Origin: SVTX01 sp045132775
GTDB taxonomy: Bacteria; Bacillota; Clostridia; Oscillospirales; CAG-272
Length of the DNA: 64,000 nucleotides
Direction: 5' to 3'
Assembly: GCA_045132775.1 (NCBI GenBank)
Contig: JBGUSX010000075.1
Span: 35,761-99,760, forward strand
This document shows, in pieces, positions 8,592 through 17,035 of this stretch. The notes beneath the pieces are model-generated. The model saw nothing but the letters and a program-made list of their open reading frames with translations, made no database searches and had not been told where the DNA came from. Every line of letters starts with the position of its first letter. Positions within the stretch are counted from its first letter, which is position 1. The position numbers were made by a program, and so were the translations under genes.

Positions 8592-8637
8592 AAACGTAAC
8601 CATTCAGCCGGAATGTAAAATTGCGATTTAACGAATA

Positions 8638-8842
8638 GCCTTCTCCAGCGGAGAAGGGGGACCACGAAGTGGTGGATGAGGAGGTCGCCCTTAGAATGTG
8701 CGTCACGGGTGTATCGTGGATTTTTTCTTGTGGCACAAGGATTCCTTTGCAACGAAACAAGGTAATCAGAGGACGTTAAGCCCTTGAAAAAGCGACCTCC
8801 TCATCCACCACTTCGTGGTCCCCCTTCCCCGCTGGGGAAGGC
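8638..8842. mobile_element. MITE-like element with long terminal inverted repeats
   Basis: About 205 bp bounded by inverted arms of about 51 bp. The left arm begins GCCTTCTCCAGCGGAGAAGG and the right arm is its near-complement, ending CCCCGCTGGGGAAGGC. Each arm also contains two smaller palindromes (CCTTCTCC-AGC-GGAGAAGG and CCAC-GAA-GTGG). The interior of about 100 bp has no coding potential. The rest of this 330-base intergenic stretch holds only the terminator at 8882-8918. Elements with GGAGAAGG-type palindromic ends and a GGATGAGG motif recur in Clostridia genomes; I know of no transposase for this one and see none here. Confidence 0.8.
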
Positions 8843-8881
8843 TTAACACACCGATAAATCAAAATTTGAAACGTTGTATAG

Positions 8882-8918
8882 AAAAACTGACTGAACCTCT
8901 TAGGTTCAGTCAGTTTTT
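8882..8918. terminator. Bidirectional terminator after the GH4 gene
   Basis: Perfect 16-bp inverted repeat (AAAAACTGACTGAACC, loop TCTTA) with A-tract and T-tract at the two ends, so it can end transcription on both strands. Confidence 0.92.
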
Positions 8919-8921
8919 GTT

Positions 8922-10247
8922 TTATCCTTTATACCAAGGCAGATAATCCTTATTCTGCTCAAGCATTTCGTTGACCATTTCCTGAATCTCGTCGAGCGAA
9001 AGAACGGCCGAGGTCAGCGGATCGAACGCGCATGCCCAGAAGACCTTTCTCGCGTCTCCCTCAAGTGCCGCCTGCACCGCCAGCTCCTCACAACGAGCCG
9101 TTGTATTGATAAGCACTGCGAGCTGCTCGGGAAGCTTTCCGACCGCGATAGCCTCAAGACCGCCCCTGCTCGCAACAACGGGTACCTCCACGCAACAGCC
9201 ATCGGGGAGGTTGTCGATGAGGTTGTAATTTCTGACGTTTCCGTTAAACTTGAACATCGTGTTATCTCCAAACACTGCGTTGAAGATATACGCCGCATAC
9301 TCGTTTCCGCGGTTGAGGTCTATCTCCTCATCGGGCTTGTCGAGATATGCCTTTATGTCATCTCTCCAGTTGTCCTTACGGCTGAGATAATGATCAAGAA
9401 TGTATCTGTGGTGACCGGGGTTCCAGTTGGTTCCGTCGGTGCAGTATTTCTCGATAAGATCCTTGCGTTTTCTGTACCACGCAACGTACTCCGAGTTGTG
9501 TCCGCTGCTCTCGGTTACGTAATAACCGAGGTGCTTATACAGATCGTTTCTTACCTGCTCCTTATTCATTATCTCGGGGTCTTCAAGTGCCTTATCGATC
9601 AAGGGATACATATCCTGTCCGTTCCACTTGAGGTCAAGATAGAACGCCTGGTGGTTGACTCCCGAACAGGTATACGTTACCTCCTCAAGAGGTGCGCCTA
9701 CCCACTCGGCAAGCATATTGGCGGTTCCCTGCACGCTGTGGCAAAGACCGGTTATGTGAAGATTCGGATACTTTTCCTGCATTGCGCGGCAGAGCATTGC
9801 CATGGGGTTTGTGTAGTTTAAGAAAATTGCGTTCGGGCAGTATTTTTCGATATCCGCGCAGATATCAAGCATTACGGGAATTGTTCTGAGTGCGCGGAAG
9901 ATACCCGAGGGGCCTCTTGTGTCTCCGATATTGATATCTATTCCGTATTTTTCGGGAATGAGAATATCATGCTTCCAGACCTCAACGTCACCTGCAAGAA
10001 TAGTGCAAAGCACTCCGTCAGCATCCCTGAGTGCCTCGACTCTGTCTGTTGTTGCCGTAACCTTTGCGGGATAATTTCCTGCGCGAACTATCTTCTCGCA
10101 TGCCTGCTTTATGTAGTCGAGTCTTTCGGGATCGATGTCCATAAGTGCGATCTCGCAATCCGCGAACGCGGGGAAAGTGAGGAGGTCACGCACAAGGGTT
10201 CTTGTAAATCCAAAGCTTCCGCCGCCTATAAATGCAAACTTTTTCAT
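8922..10247 (-). CDS. Glycoside hydrolase family 4, alpha-galactosidase/alpha-glucosidase type
   Basis: GH4 enzymes use NAD+ and a divalent metal to cleave glycosides by transient oxidation at C3. The 441-residue protein has the N-terminal Rossmann motif GGGSFGFTRTLVRDL, the DTRGPSGIFRALRTIPV loop (about 105), FLNYTNPMA (about 145), GLCHSVQGT carrying the metal-binding Cys-His (about 170) and CSGVNHQAF (about 195). This set fits the MelA/AglA branch better than the 6-phospho-glucosidase branch. It is cytoplasmic. The start at 10247 has AAGGAGAT; an in-frame GTG eight codons upstream is less likely. It follows the GH39 gene after 110 bases that contain a weak possible promoter (TATAAT on the minus strand at 10293-10298, poor -35) and a small hairpin (10264-10278). 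Confidence 0.9.
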   Translation of the reverse strand: MKKFAFIGGGSFGFTRTLVRDLLTFPAFADCEIALMDIDPERLDYIKQACEKIVRAGNYPAKVTATTDRVEALRDADGVLCTILAGDVEVWKHDILIPEKYGIDINIGDTRGPSGIFRALRTIPVMLDICADIEKYCPNAIFLNYTNPMAMLCRAMQEKYPNLHITGLCHSVQGTANMLAEWVGAPLEEVTYTCSGVNHQAFYLDLKWNGQDMYPLIDKALEDPEIMNKEQVRNDLYKHLGYYVTESSGHNSEYVAWYRKRKDLIEKYCTDGTNWNPGHHRYILDHYLSRKDNWRDDIKAYLDKPDEEIDLNRGNEYAAYIFNAVFGDNTMFKFNGNVRNYNLIDNLPDGCCVEVPVVASRGGLEAIAVGKLPEQLAVLINTTARCEELAVQAALEGDARKVFWACAFDPLTSAVLSLDEIQEMVNEMLEQNKDYLPWYKG

Positions 10248-10357
10248 TTTTATCTCCTTTTCGTCCGACACAGTCGGATTATTTACAGCTCAATTATATC
10301 GCTTTTCTTTTCGCGTGTATTTACAAATTTGTCATTTTATGTTGAATTATCGTAAAT

Positions 10358-11704
10358 TTATTTACTGATAAATCGGTTGATAAGAAGTACAGCCTGATAT
10401 TTTTTTATCTCCAATGACTTTCCGTCAAAGTCGATCTCTTCCATCATATGATCCTCGTCAATAAGGTAAGCCCTCATCCCTTCAAGATCACACTCGACTG
10501 TCTCGTCCTCCTTTGTGTTGACGAGAACTATTCCCTTCTTTCCGCCGTCATCCGATGCCGCCGCGAGACAGACGGTATTTCCGTCGCAGAAGCACTCGAC
10601 CTCATTGCCCATCGCGTAAAGCTCTCCTATCGCCTTAAAAGGATAGTAGGTGCAAAGCGGCTTGTAGGTCAAAGGGTTGAAGAGTCCTCCATAGACCGAC
10701 TGACCGATCCTCGCATCGTAATAATTCATCATATAGCACTTTGTGCCGTGCATTCTTATCATCATCTCGCAAGCGGTCGCCGCGGCATAGGAGCTTCCGC
10801 GGAGATCGACGGTTGACGCATTGTTCCACTCGTTTACGTGTATCTCTACGTCTCCGTAACCCTTTTCCTCAAGGTGCTTTTCGATGAATTTTTCCATTAC
10901 AACGGTGTTTGACACTCCCGCGTAGCTGTGCCAGGAGAAGAAGTCGAGCGGACAGTTATGCGCCTTGATATACTCGAAAAATCCGAGGAAGAATGCCATA
11001 AAATTCTCGTTTCTGTATTCGGGAATAGGCTCTGTGTTTGCGGGCATATTGATGCCGTAGAGCGTAGGGTCATTGAGTATTCCGTAAAGTCCGCTTGACG
11101 CGTATCCTCCGACCTTGATACTGTCTCCAAAGCAAGACTTGAGATGCTTGGAGGCAATGTCGTAAAGCTCGTAATACTGCTCCTTAGTGCCTACCCACAT
11201 CGGGTTTTCCTCGGGGCGCGGCATATTGTCGCACTCGTTCCAGATCTCCCAATACTCGATATCATACTCAAATCCGTCAGCCCAACCCTCGCGGTAGTGG
11301 CGGATGATATGCTCGCATATCCTTGCCCATTTATGAAAGTCTGCAGGAGGTATGATCCTGTAAGGCTTTATTTTGACCGTGTTCTCTATCGTGACTCCAA
11401 GGCGGTAATACGGCTTGCATCCGCTCTCCATAAGCTTGGTGACAAGAATATCCGTGAAGGTGAAATCGTACGACGCAGGATCATTCTCGTCTGCGTCAAA
11501 ATCCCTGAAAACGTTAGGCACGTCGACGTAGACCATGCCGCCATACGCTCCTCCCATATCGTGCAGACGTGCGTAGGGAATATGCGCTTCGGTCAGATAA
11601 TGCAGATACTGTCCGCCAACTCCCATCCACGGGGGCTGTCCGACAGCGTGCACGGGCTTTATTTCGCCTTTTACTTTATTGAAATCGACCTTCAAGGTGC
11701 TCAT
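10358..11704 (-). CDS. Glycoside hydrolase family 39-like, probable beta-xylosidase-type enzyme
   Basis: This 448-residue (beta/alpha)8 enzyme carries GH39/clan-A signatures: YARLHDMGG after strand 1, WEIWNECDN with the Asn-Glu acid/base pair (about residue 162), FFSWHSYAG, and EIHVNEWNNA with the putative nucleophile Glu (about 285). A beta-sandwich tail follows. Known members act on beta-xylosides and iduronides; substrate cannot be settled here. No signal peptide is visible, so it likely acts on imported oligosaccharides together with the downstream GH4 enzyme. AAAGGAGAGACGCT precedes the ATG. Confidence 0.82.
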   Translation of the reverse strand: MSTLKVDFNKVKGEIKPVHAVGQPPWMGVGGQYLHYLTEAHIPYARLHDMGGAYGGMVYVDVPNVFRDFDADENDPASYDFTFTDILVTKLMESGCKPYYRLGVTIENTVKIKPYRIIPPADFHKWARICEHIIRHYREGWADGFEYDIEYWEIWNECDNMPRPEENPMWVGTKEQYYELYDIASKHLKSCFGDSIKVGGYASSGLYGILNDPTLYGINMPANTEPIPEYRNENFMAFFLGFFEYIKAHNCPLDFFSWHSYAGVSNTVVMEKFIEKHLEEKGYGDVEIHVNEWNNASTVDLRGSSYAAATACEMMIRMHGTKCYMMNYYDARIGQSVYGGLFNPLTYKPLCTYYPFKAIGELYAMGNEVECFCDGNTVCLAAASDDGGKKGIVLVNTKEDETVECDLEGMRAYLIDEDHMMEEIDFDGKSLEIKKYQAVLLINRFISK

Positions 11705-11740
11705 AGCGTCTCTCCTTTTTTGAAATGCTTTCTTAACTGA

Positions 11741-11769
11741 ATTATAACATACCGATATTGATTTTTCAA
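11741..11769 (-). promoter_or_regulatory. Promoter of the GH39-GH4 operon
   Basis: On the minus strand TTGAAA, 17-base spacer, TATAAT, 36 bases before the GH39 ATG. It diverges from the rightward promoter at 11826-11854. Confidence 0.8.
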
Positions 11770-11825
11770 CAATTTCAGCCCTTTTTTATTTATTTTTCAA
11801 CTTTTCTTATTTTTAATTAAAATCG

Positions 11826-11854
11826 TTGACTTTGCCTCTCCGCTTTGGTATAAT
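11826..11854 (+). promoter_or_regulatory. Promoter of the O-antigen ligase-like gene
   Basis: TTGACT, 17-base spacer, TATAAT, ending 32 bases before the ATG. Confidence 0.8.
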
Positions 11855-11886
11855 TAAAGTATCATTTCAGACAGGAAACGTTTTTT

Positions 11887-13359
11887 ATGGAGTGCTTGGT
11901 CAGATTGCAAAAAAGACCGAAATTTATCGACTTGATCGAGAAGTTTCAGCTCTCGGGGGCTTATCCCGTCTTTTTTGCTATACTTTGCACCGTATCGGGA
12001 CTTGGGAACAAGTACGTTTATCTTCCTATTATATCTATCCTCGGACTCTCGATCTTGTTTTCGGTTCTGTTCGTCCGCGACACAAAGGTGTTCATTACCC
12101 CGATTTTTATGATCTATTATGCGCTTGGGACAGATACGCTAAAAGCATTTATGGACTCAAACGGCGAGGTTCTCGCAGCATTTGACACGGACGGTTTTGT
12201 TGGAATATGTATTCTAGCCGCAATAATCGCTATTCCCGTTTTTCTGCGGTTCATTCTTGACGGTTCGTTTGCATACGCCGTCAAAAATCGAGGCATAACG
12301 TTTTGGGGAATCGTCGCATTGAATATTGCAATCTTCCTCGGCGGCGCGTTTTCAAAGCACTGGTCTCCCATAAATCTCGCATACGCATTGACTTTGGTAG
12401 CGGGGCTTGACGTTTTTTACCTCATTCTTTCATCCATTGTAAGAAAGGCAGACGGCAACATCATACCATACGCTTGCAAAATTCTTGTTCTGACTTGTCT
12501 CATGATTGCCGCACAAGCCATTCTTCTCGCCCTTCGGCTTCATCTTGACGGGATGCTCATTCGCGTTGATCAGTGGACGGGTAGGTGGATCCTTCAGAGA
12601 GAGTATCTCTCCAGATCCTGGGGCATCTCAACTATAATCTGTGCTTCCTGTTCCGTCGGCATTCCTGCCGCAATGTATATGGCAAGAAACGAGAGATTTC
12701 CCTTGTTTTACTATGTTTCGGCGCTTATAATGTGGGGAGTATCTATTCTTGTAAACACAAGATCCGCTATGATCGTCGGCGGTGTTTTCCTTCTTGCAGG
12801 AATTATTATCATATCGTTTTCTGGCAAAAACAAAAAGTGCAATCTGATATTCTCCGCAACGCTTCTCGTTTTGCTTATTTCGGGATCGATACTCGCATAC
12901 CGGGAAATGACGGAGACCCTGACGCTCGATAAGCTGTTCTTCAACCTATACAAATTTTTGCGTTTCGACAGCGTTAATGACCGAATAACGATCTTTGACG
13001 TGGGACTCAGAGATTATCTCAGCGCGCCGATATTCGGAGTTGGTTGGGATAAGGGGGCTTTGTCGCTGGATCTGCAGGCAAACAACTTTTATAGCAATAT
13101 GTACCACTGTATCGTTATTCAAATGGGTGCAAGTGCGGGCAGTATCGGCTTGCTGGCACTTATCCTTCACACAAAGGACTACTTCCGCATCGCGTTCAAG
13201 AATCCGCGCACGGACAGGTTTTTACTGCTTTTCATCCCCGCCTCCGTTTTGCTAATGTCGCTGGTTGACAACTTTATTTTCTATCTCAATCTTCAAATTT
13301 TCTACGTTGCGTTTCTCTGCATTGCTGAAAAGCATTTGGAGCTTACGCAGAAAAAATAA
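11887..13359 (+). CDS. O-antigen ligase / polysaccharide polymerase-like membrane protein
   Basis: This 490-residue integral membrane protein has roughly ten to twelve hydrophobic segments across its length. The region NTRSAMIVGG (about 300), then a long extracytoplasmic loop with FDVGLRDYLSAPIFGVGWDKG (about 365-385) and a later Tyr/His-rich turn, matches the Wzy_C/RfaL pattern with a conserved Arg before the big loop and P-x-FGVG in it. Such proteins polymerise or ligate lipid-linked repeat units outside the membrane. It stands alone on the + strand, convergent with the exopolysaccharide operon, which has another polymerase candidate. It may therefore ligate the glycan or serve a second polymer. 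AGGA lies ten bases before the ATG. Confidence 0.8.
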   Translation: MECLVRLQKRPKFIDLIEKFQLSGAYPVFFAILCTVSGLGNKYVYLPIISILGLSILFSVLFVRDTKVFITPIFMIYYALGTDTLKAFMDSNGEVLAAFDTDGFVGICILAAIIAIPVFLRFILDGSFAYAVKNRGITFWGIVALNIAIFLGGAFSKHWSPINLAYALTLVAGLDVFYLILSSIVRKADGNIIPYACKILVLTCLMIAAQAILLALRLHLDGMLIRVDQWTGRWILQREYLSRSWGISTIICASCSVGIPAAMYMARNERFPLFYYVSALIMWGVSILVNTRSAMIVGGVFLLAGIIIISFSGKNKKCNLIFSATLLVLLISGSILAYREMTETLTLDKLFFNLYKFLRFDSVNDRITIFDVGLRDYLSAPIFGVGWDKGALSLDLQANNFYSNMYHCIVIQMGASAGSIGLLALILHTKDYFRIAFKNPRTDRFLLLFIPASVLLMSLVDNFIFYLNLQIFYVAFLCIAEKHLELTQKK

Positions 13360-13394
13360 AAATGACAGAGATTTTTTCATCCTCTGTCATTTTT
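13358..13394. terminator. Bidirectional terminator between convergent units
   Basis: Inverted repeat AAAAATGACAGAG / CTCTGTCATTTTT with an 11-base loop. It overlaps the last codons of both flanking genes and ends the + strand ligase gene and the minus-strand exopolysaccharide operon. Confidence 0.88.
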
Positions 13395-14573
13395 TGTTTC
13401 CAATCCAAGCTCACACATAAACTCTCCGATTGCGTTTATATCCTCGTCGGTGACATTGTTCAAGGTCTCGATCTCCTTTATCACCTTAACGGTCTTTTCT
13501 CCGGTGATGAGCTTGAGCCACCGTCTCATCTGACAAAACGGTGTGAGCCATTTGTGTTTCTGCAATATGGGATAAATGTTTTTCAGCTCTGAATAAGGGT
13601 AAAAAAGCCGTCCCCAGATATACTTGAATTTACTCTTTCCACCACTTTGATGTATGGCGATCCTGTTCTCTTCGGATCCGTATATTCCACAGTTGAGTAC
13701 AAACTCCTCAAGCCTTTTTCCCGTCTCGGATAACGTCACCGATCCGCTCATCCAATATTCCGAAAGCTCGTCGCAAAGAGAAGCGAATTTCACAAGTGAA
13801 CAACTGCTCAAAAGCTCCTCCCTCGCTTTTCTGTCTCTCTGCATATTTTGATTTATCAGCCAAAGATCAATAAAGGGTCTTATGCCCGATCCAGCATACT
13901 CAACGTGCTTTGCAAGATGCGATATGTGATAAAGGTAGAACATCTCTCCATTAAGCTCGTATTCATGTTTTTTGCCGCGCACCACGGTTGCATATTCCCA
14001 GACTTTTTCAAGTGTCTCTCGGGCAGAATTTGCTCTTTCGTCGTCTATAAGTGTAAAGTGAAGCTCCACGTGCACACCGCCCTCTGAATGAAGCGAATGA
14101 TCATGGGTTCCTTCCACACCCTTCGTATACGCAAGCTCTCGGATGAGAAGATCCTCGGCACGCGCGTGATCCTCCGCTCTCACCAAAACGTCAATATCAC
14201 TGCTCGTACGCATCCAGCCCTCAGGATAGAGTCCTCTGATGACGGATCCCTTTAGCATAATGAAATCGATGCCGCCGTCCTCGAAGATCTCTCGCATTCT
14301 CGCGATCTCGTACTCCATGCCCTCGCACCTGTACATTGCAAGATACTGCTGCTTTTGGAACTTTGCAAAGGTCTCGTCCTCGGGAGAAATCAGTCCTTGC
14401 TTCTCAAGTGCAAATCCGATAAGATGCGCCATATCGTTGCGCTTTGATATCTCGTATATCGCTGAAAGATTTGCTTTCAGAATCTCCGCACTCTCGCGAC
14501 TAAGCTCTCTCTCCGCATCAAACACGGTGCGCAAAAGCTCAAACATCGCATTTGTTACTTTAAGATCGATCAT
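13377..14573 (-). CDS. Nucleotidyltransferase-fold protein (NTP_transf_5 type)
   Basis: The 398-residue protein has a pol-beta-like core: MLKGSVIRGLYP then RTSSDIDVLV (about 90-115), where the Asp pair in SDIDVLV would bind metal, followed by HVELHFTL (about 150) with a further acidic residue. The rest is helical (YLYHISHLAKH, FIDLWLINQ). This is the layout of the uncharacterised nucleotidyltransferase family often found in polysaccharide and peptide-modification loci of Bacillota. Its substrate is unknown. It is the last gene of the exopolysaccharide run but sits behind a terminator, so it may be expressed less or separately. AAAGGGGGAAAT precedes the ATG. Confidence 0.78.
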   Translation of the reverse strand: MIDLKVTNAMFELLRTVFDAERELSRESAEILKANLSAIYEISKRNDMAHLIGFALEKQGLISPEDETFAKFQKQQYLAMYRCEGMEYEIARMREIFEDGGIDFIMLKGSVIRGLYPEGWMRTSSDIDVLVRAEDHARAEDLLIRELAYTKGVEGTHDHSLHSEGGVHVELHFTLIDDERANSARETLEKVWEYATVVRGKKHEYELNGEMFYLYHISHLAKHVEYAGSGIRPFIDLWLINQNMQRDRKAREELLSSCSLVKFASLCDELSEYWMSGSVTLSETGKRLEEFVLNCGIYGSEENRIAIHQSGGKSKFKYIWGRLFYPYSELKNIYPILQKHKWLTPFCQMRRWLKLITGEKTVKVIKEIETLNNVTDEDINAIGEFMCELGLETKNDRG

Positions 14574-14594
14574 ATTTCCCCCTTTCCCAAAAAC

Positions 14595-14632
14595 AAATAA
14601 TTTCAGGGAACCCTTGAAGGTTCCCCGAATTA
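14595..14632 (-). terminator. Terminator after capF
   Basis: GGGAACC / GGTTCCC stem with a 6-base loop, flanked by complementary AATTATT/AATAATT sequence. A T-rich run follows on the minus strand. It separates the CapEGF genes from the nucleotidyltransferase-like gene. Confidence 0.75.
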
Positions 14633-14653
14633 TTCCTTCAGATTTTCAGTCTT

Positions 14654-15853
14654 TTATTCTACCGGCTCAAAAAAGGTATCCGGCTTGTTCGGATCAAAGC
14701 ACTCGTTCGCCCACATCACTGTGACAAGGTCCTCTGTTTCCGAAAGGTTGATAATATTATGCGTGTATCCCGGGAGCATGTGTATCGCCTCGATCTTCTC
14801 TCCCGAGACCTCAAAATTGATTACCTCATCAGAGCCGATCTTGCGCTCCTGTATAAGTCCGTGTCCCGAAACGACTATAAAGAACTCCCACTTTGTGTTA
14901 TGCCAATGCTGTCCCTTTGTAATGCCCGGCTTTGAAATGTTGACCGAGAACTGACCGCATTTTTCTGTGCGCAAAAGCTCTGTAAACGAGCCGCGCGCGT
15001 CCACGTTCATCTTAAGCGGAAAAGATACCTTTTCCTTCGGTAAATATGAAAGATAGGTACTATAAAGCTTCTTTGCAAAGCTGTTATAGGGTATTTCGGG
15101 CATTGTGAGCGTCGCAGGCTGGTCGCGGAAGCTTTCAAGCAGAGACACGATTTCACCGAGCGTCACCTTGTGCGTTATAGGTGCGGCGCAATATTTCCCA
15201 CCGTCGCAAAGCACGGTGTTGATTCCGTCAAACTCACAACGGTGCTCTTTTCCCTCAAGTGCCGCCATCATCTCGTCAACGAGATCGTCGATATAAAGCA
15301 GTTCAAGCTGAACCGAAGGGTCGTTCACCGTGATGGGCAGATCGTTTGCGATATTGTTGCAGAAGGTTGCGACCGCGCTATTATAGTTCGGTCTGCACCA
15401 CTTACCAAAGAGATTCGGGAAGCGGTAGACAAGCACCCTCGCGCCCGTCTCTTCTCCGTATGCAAAAACAAGCTCCTCGCCCGCCTTTTTGGAGCGGCCG
15501 TAGTCAGAATCGTATCTGCCTATGCAGGTTGCCTGTATCGAGCTTGACACCATTACGGGACATTTGTTGTTGTATTTTTTGAGTGTTTCAAGTAGAGTGG
15601 ATGCAAATCCGAAATTCCCCTGCATAAACTCCTCGGGATTCTGCGGACGGTTCACGCCTGCAAGATTGAACACAAAATTAGCCTTCTCGCATGCTTCTTC
15701 AAGCAACGATGCAGGAGAATTGATATCATATTCGTATATCTCTTCAATGGCAAGCGCAGGATGTGTCCTATCCTTGCCTTCCTTTATATTATTAAGTGCC
15801 GCGCAGAGATTCTTACCGACAAATCCTGCTGCTCCTGTTACAAGTATCCTCAT
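14654..15853 (-). CDS. capF: CapF/WbjC-type UDP-sugar reductase with C-terminal cupin
   Basis: Third enzyme class of the UDP-N-acetyl-L-fucosamine pathway. CapF acts after CapE to give UDP-N-acetyl-L-pneumosamine-type sugar (UDP-6-deoxy-L-talNAc) using NADPH. The N-terminal SDR domain shows VTGAAGFVGKN, FNLAGVNRP and YGRSKKAGEE (Tyr-x3-Lys pair, about residue 135). A cupin domain follows at about 275-395, with GQHWHNTKWEFFIV and MLPGYTHNIIN as metal ligands; in known CapF this domain contributes an epimerisation step. The fused SDR plus cupin architecture and length (399 residues) are diagnostic. The ATG at 15853 has GGAGAAAG and shares one base with the capG stop (TGATG). Confidence 0.93.
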   Translation of the reverse strand: MRILVTGAAGFVGKNLCAALNNIKEGKDRTHPALAIEEIYEYDINSPASLLEEACEKANFVFNLAGVNRPQNPEEFMQGNFGFASTLLETLKKYNNKCPVMVSSSIQATCIGRYDSDYGRSKKAGEELVFAYGEETGARVLVYRFPNLFGKWCRPNYNSAVATFCNNIANDLPITVNDPSVQLELLYIDDLVDEMMAALEGKEHRCEFDGINTVLCDGGKYCAAPITHKVTLGEIVSLLESFRDQPATLTMPEIPYNSFAKKLYSTYLSYLPKEKVSFPLKMNVDARGSFTELLRTEKCGQFSVNISKPGITKGQHWHNTKWEFFIVVSGHGLIQERKIGSDEVINFEVSGEKIEAIHMLPGYTHNIINLSETEDLVTVMWANECFDPNKPDTFFEPVE

Positions 15854-17022
15854 CAGAACTTTCTCCAAACCATTTTGTTGACTACACCAACGTAGGACTG
15901 AATGATCTTAACTACCTTCGTGGACACGTTCTGCTCGACGTAGTCGGGCACGGGGATTCCGTAGTCGCCGTTTCTGTTCATCTCGACCGCGGTATCGACA
16001 GACTGCAAAAGTCCGGTCTCGTCGATTCCCGAGAGGATAAAGCAAGCCTTATCAAGTGCCTCGGGACGCTCGGTTGACGTACGGATGCAGATCGCCGGGA
16101 AGGGCTTGCCTATCGAGGTAAAGAAGCTAGACTCCTCCGGGAGCGTTCCGCTGTCCGAAACCACTGCAAACGCGTTCATCTGCAAGCAGTTATAATCGTG
16201 GAATCCGAGGGGCTCGTGCTGAATCACCCTCTTGTCAAGCTTAAATCCACTCGACGCAAGACGGTTACGGCTTCTCGGGTGGCAGGAATAGAGTATCGGC
16301 ATATCGTACTTCTCTGCCATCTTGTTTATTGCTGTAAACAGACTTGTAAAGTTCTTCTCCGTGTCGATATTCTCCTCTCTGTGAGCAGAAAGAAGAATAT
16401 ATTTGCCCTTCTCAAGACCGAGACGAGCGTGTATATCCGACGCTTCTATCTCCTCAAGGTTGTTTGCAAGAACTTCCGCCATAGGCGATCCTGTTACATA
16501 GGTTCTCTCCTTGGGAAGTCCACAATCGGCGAGATAGCGGCGGGCGTGCTCGGAATATGCAAGGTTGACGTCCGAAATGATGTCAACTATGCGGCGGTTT
16601 GTCTCCTCGGGGAGACACTCGTCCTTGCATCTGTTACCCGCTTCCATGTGGAATATCGGAATGTGAAGTCTCTTTGCTCCGATTACCGACAAGCACGAGT
16701 TCGTGTCGCCAAGAACGAGCACTGCGTCGGGTTTTATCTCGACCATGAGCTTGTACGATTTCGCGATAATATTTCCGCAGGTCTCGCCAAGGTCCGCGCC
16801 GACCGCGTCGAGATACACCTCGGGATCGGCAAGCTTGAGGTCCTTGAAAAATACCCCGTTGAGATTGTAATCGTAGTTTTGACCCGTGTGGGCGAGAATA
16901 GTATCAAAATACGTGCGGCACTTGTTGATTACTGCCGCAAGACGAATGATCTCGGGACGTGTGCCGACGATGATGAGCAGCTTTAATTTGCCGTTTTCCT
17001 GCCATTTTACGTTTTCAAACAT
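15853..17022 (-). CDS. capG: CapG/WbjD-type UDP-sugar 2-epimerase
   Basis: Non-hydrolysing UDP-GlcNAc 2-epimerase-fold enzyme that in this pathway converts the CapF product to UDP-N-acetyl-L-fucosamine. Recognisable segments are IIVGTRPEIIRLA (residues about 10-22), AHTGQNYDYNLNGVFFKDL (substrate loop), VLGDTNS, HMEAGNRC, LSAHREENID, YSCHPRSRN and SDSGTLPEES near the C-terminus, giving a GT-B-like fold of 389 residues. By itself it could be a generic WecB, but its place between CapE and CapF makes the fucosamine role much more likely. The ATG at 17022 is preceded by AGAGGGAAAAGCT; an upstream in-frame extension of 26 codons overlaps capE and is unlikely. Confidence 0.92.
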   Translation of the reverse strand: MFENVKWQENGKLKLLIIVGTRPEIIRLAAVINKCRTYFDTILAHTGQNYDYNLNGVFFKDLKLADPEVYLDAVGADLGETCGNIIAKSYKLMVEIKPDAVLVLGDTNSCLSVIGAKRLHIPIFHMEAGNRCKDECLPEETNRRIVDIISDVNLAYSEHARRYLADCGLPKERTYVTGSPMAEVLANNLEEIEASDIHARLGLEKGKYILLSAHREENIDTEKNFTSLFTAINKMAEKYDMPILYSCHPRSRNRLASSGFKLDKRVIQHEPLGFHDYNCLQMNAFAVVSDSGTLPEESSFFTSIGKPFPAICIRTSTERPEALDKACFILSGIDETGLLQSVDTAVEMNRNGDYGIPVPDYVEQNVSTKVVKIIQSYVGVVNKMVWRKF

Positions 17023-17035
17023 AGCTTTTCCCTCT

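Noticed and set aside
8592..8752. A small coding gene in the MITE-like region
   Set aside because: The only open frame runs through the inverted-repeat arms on the antisense strand and has no ribosome site.
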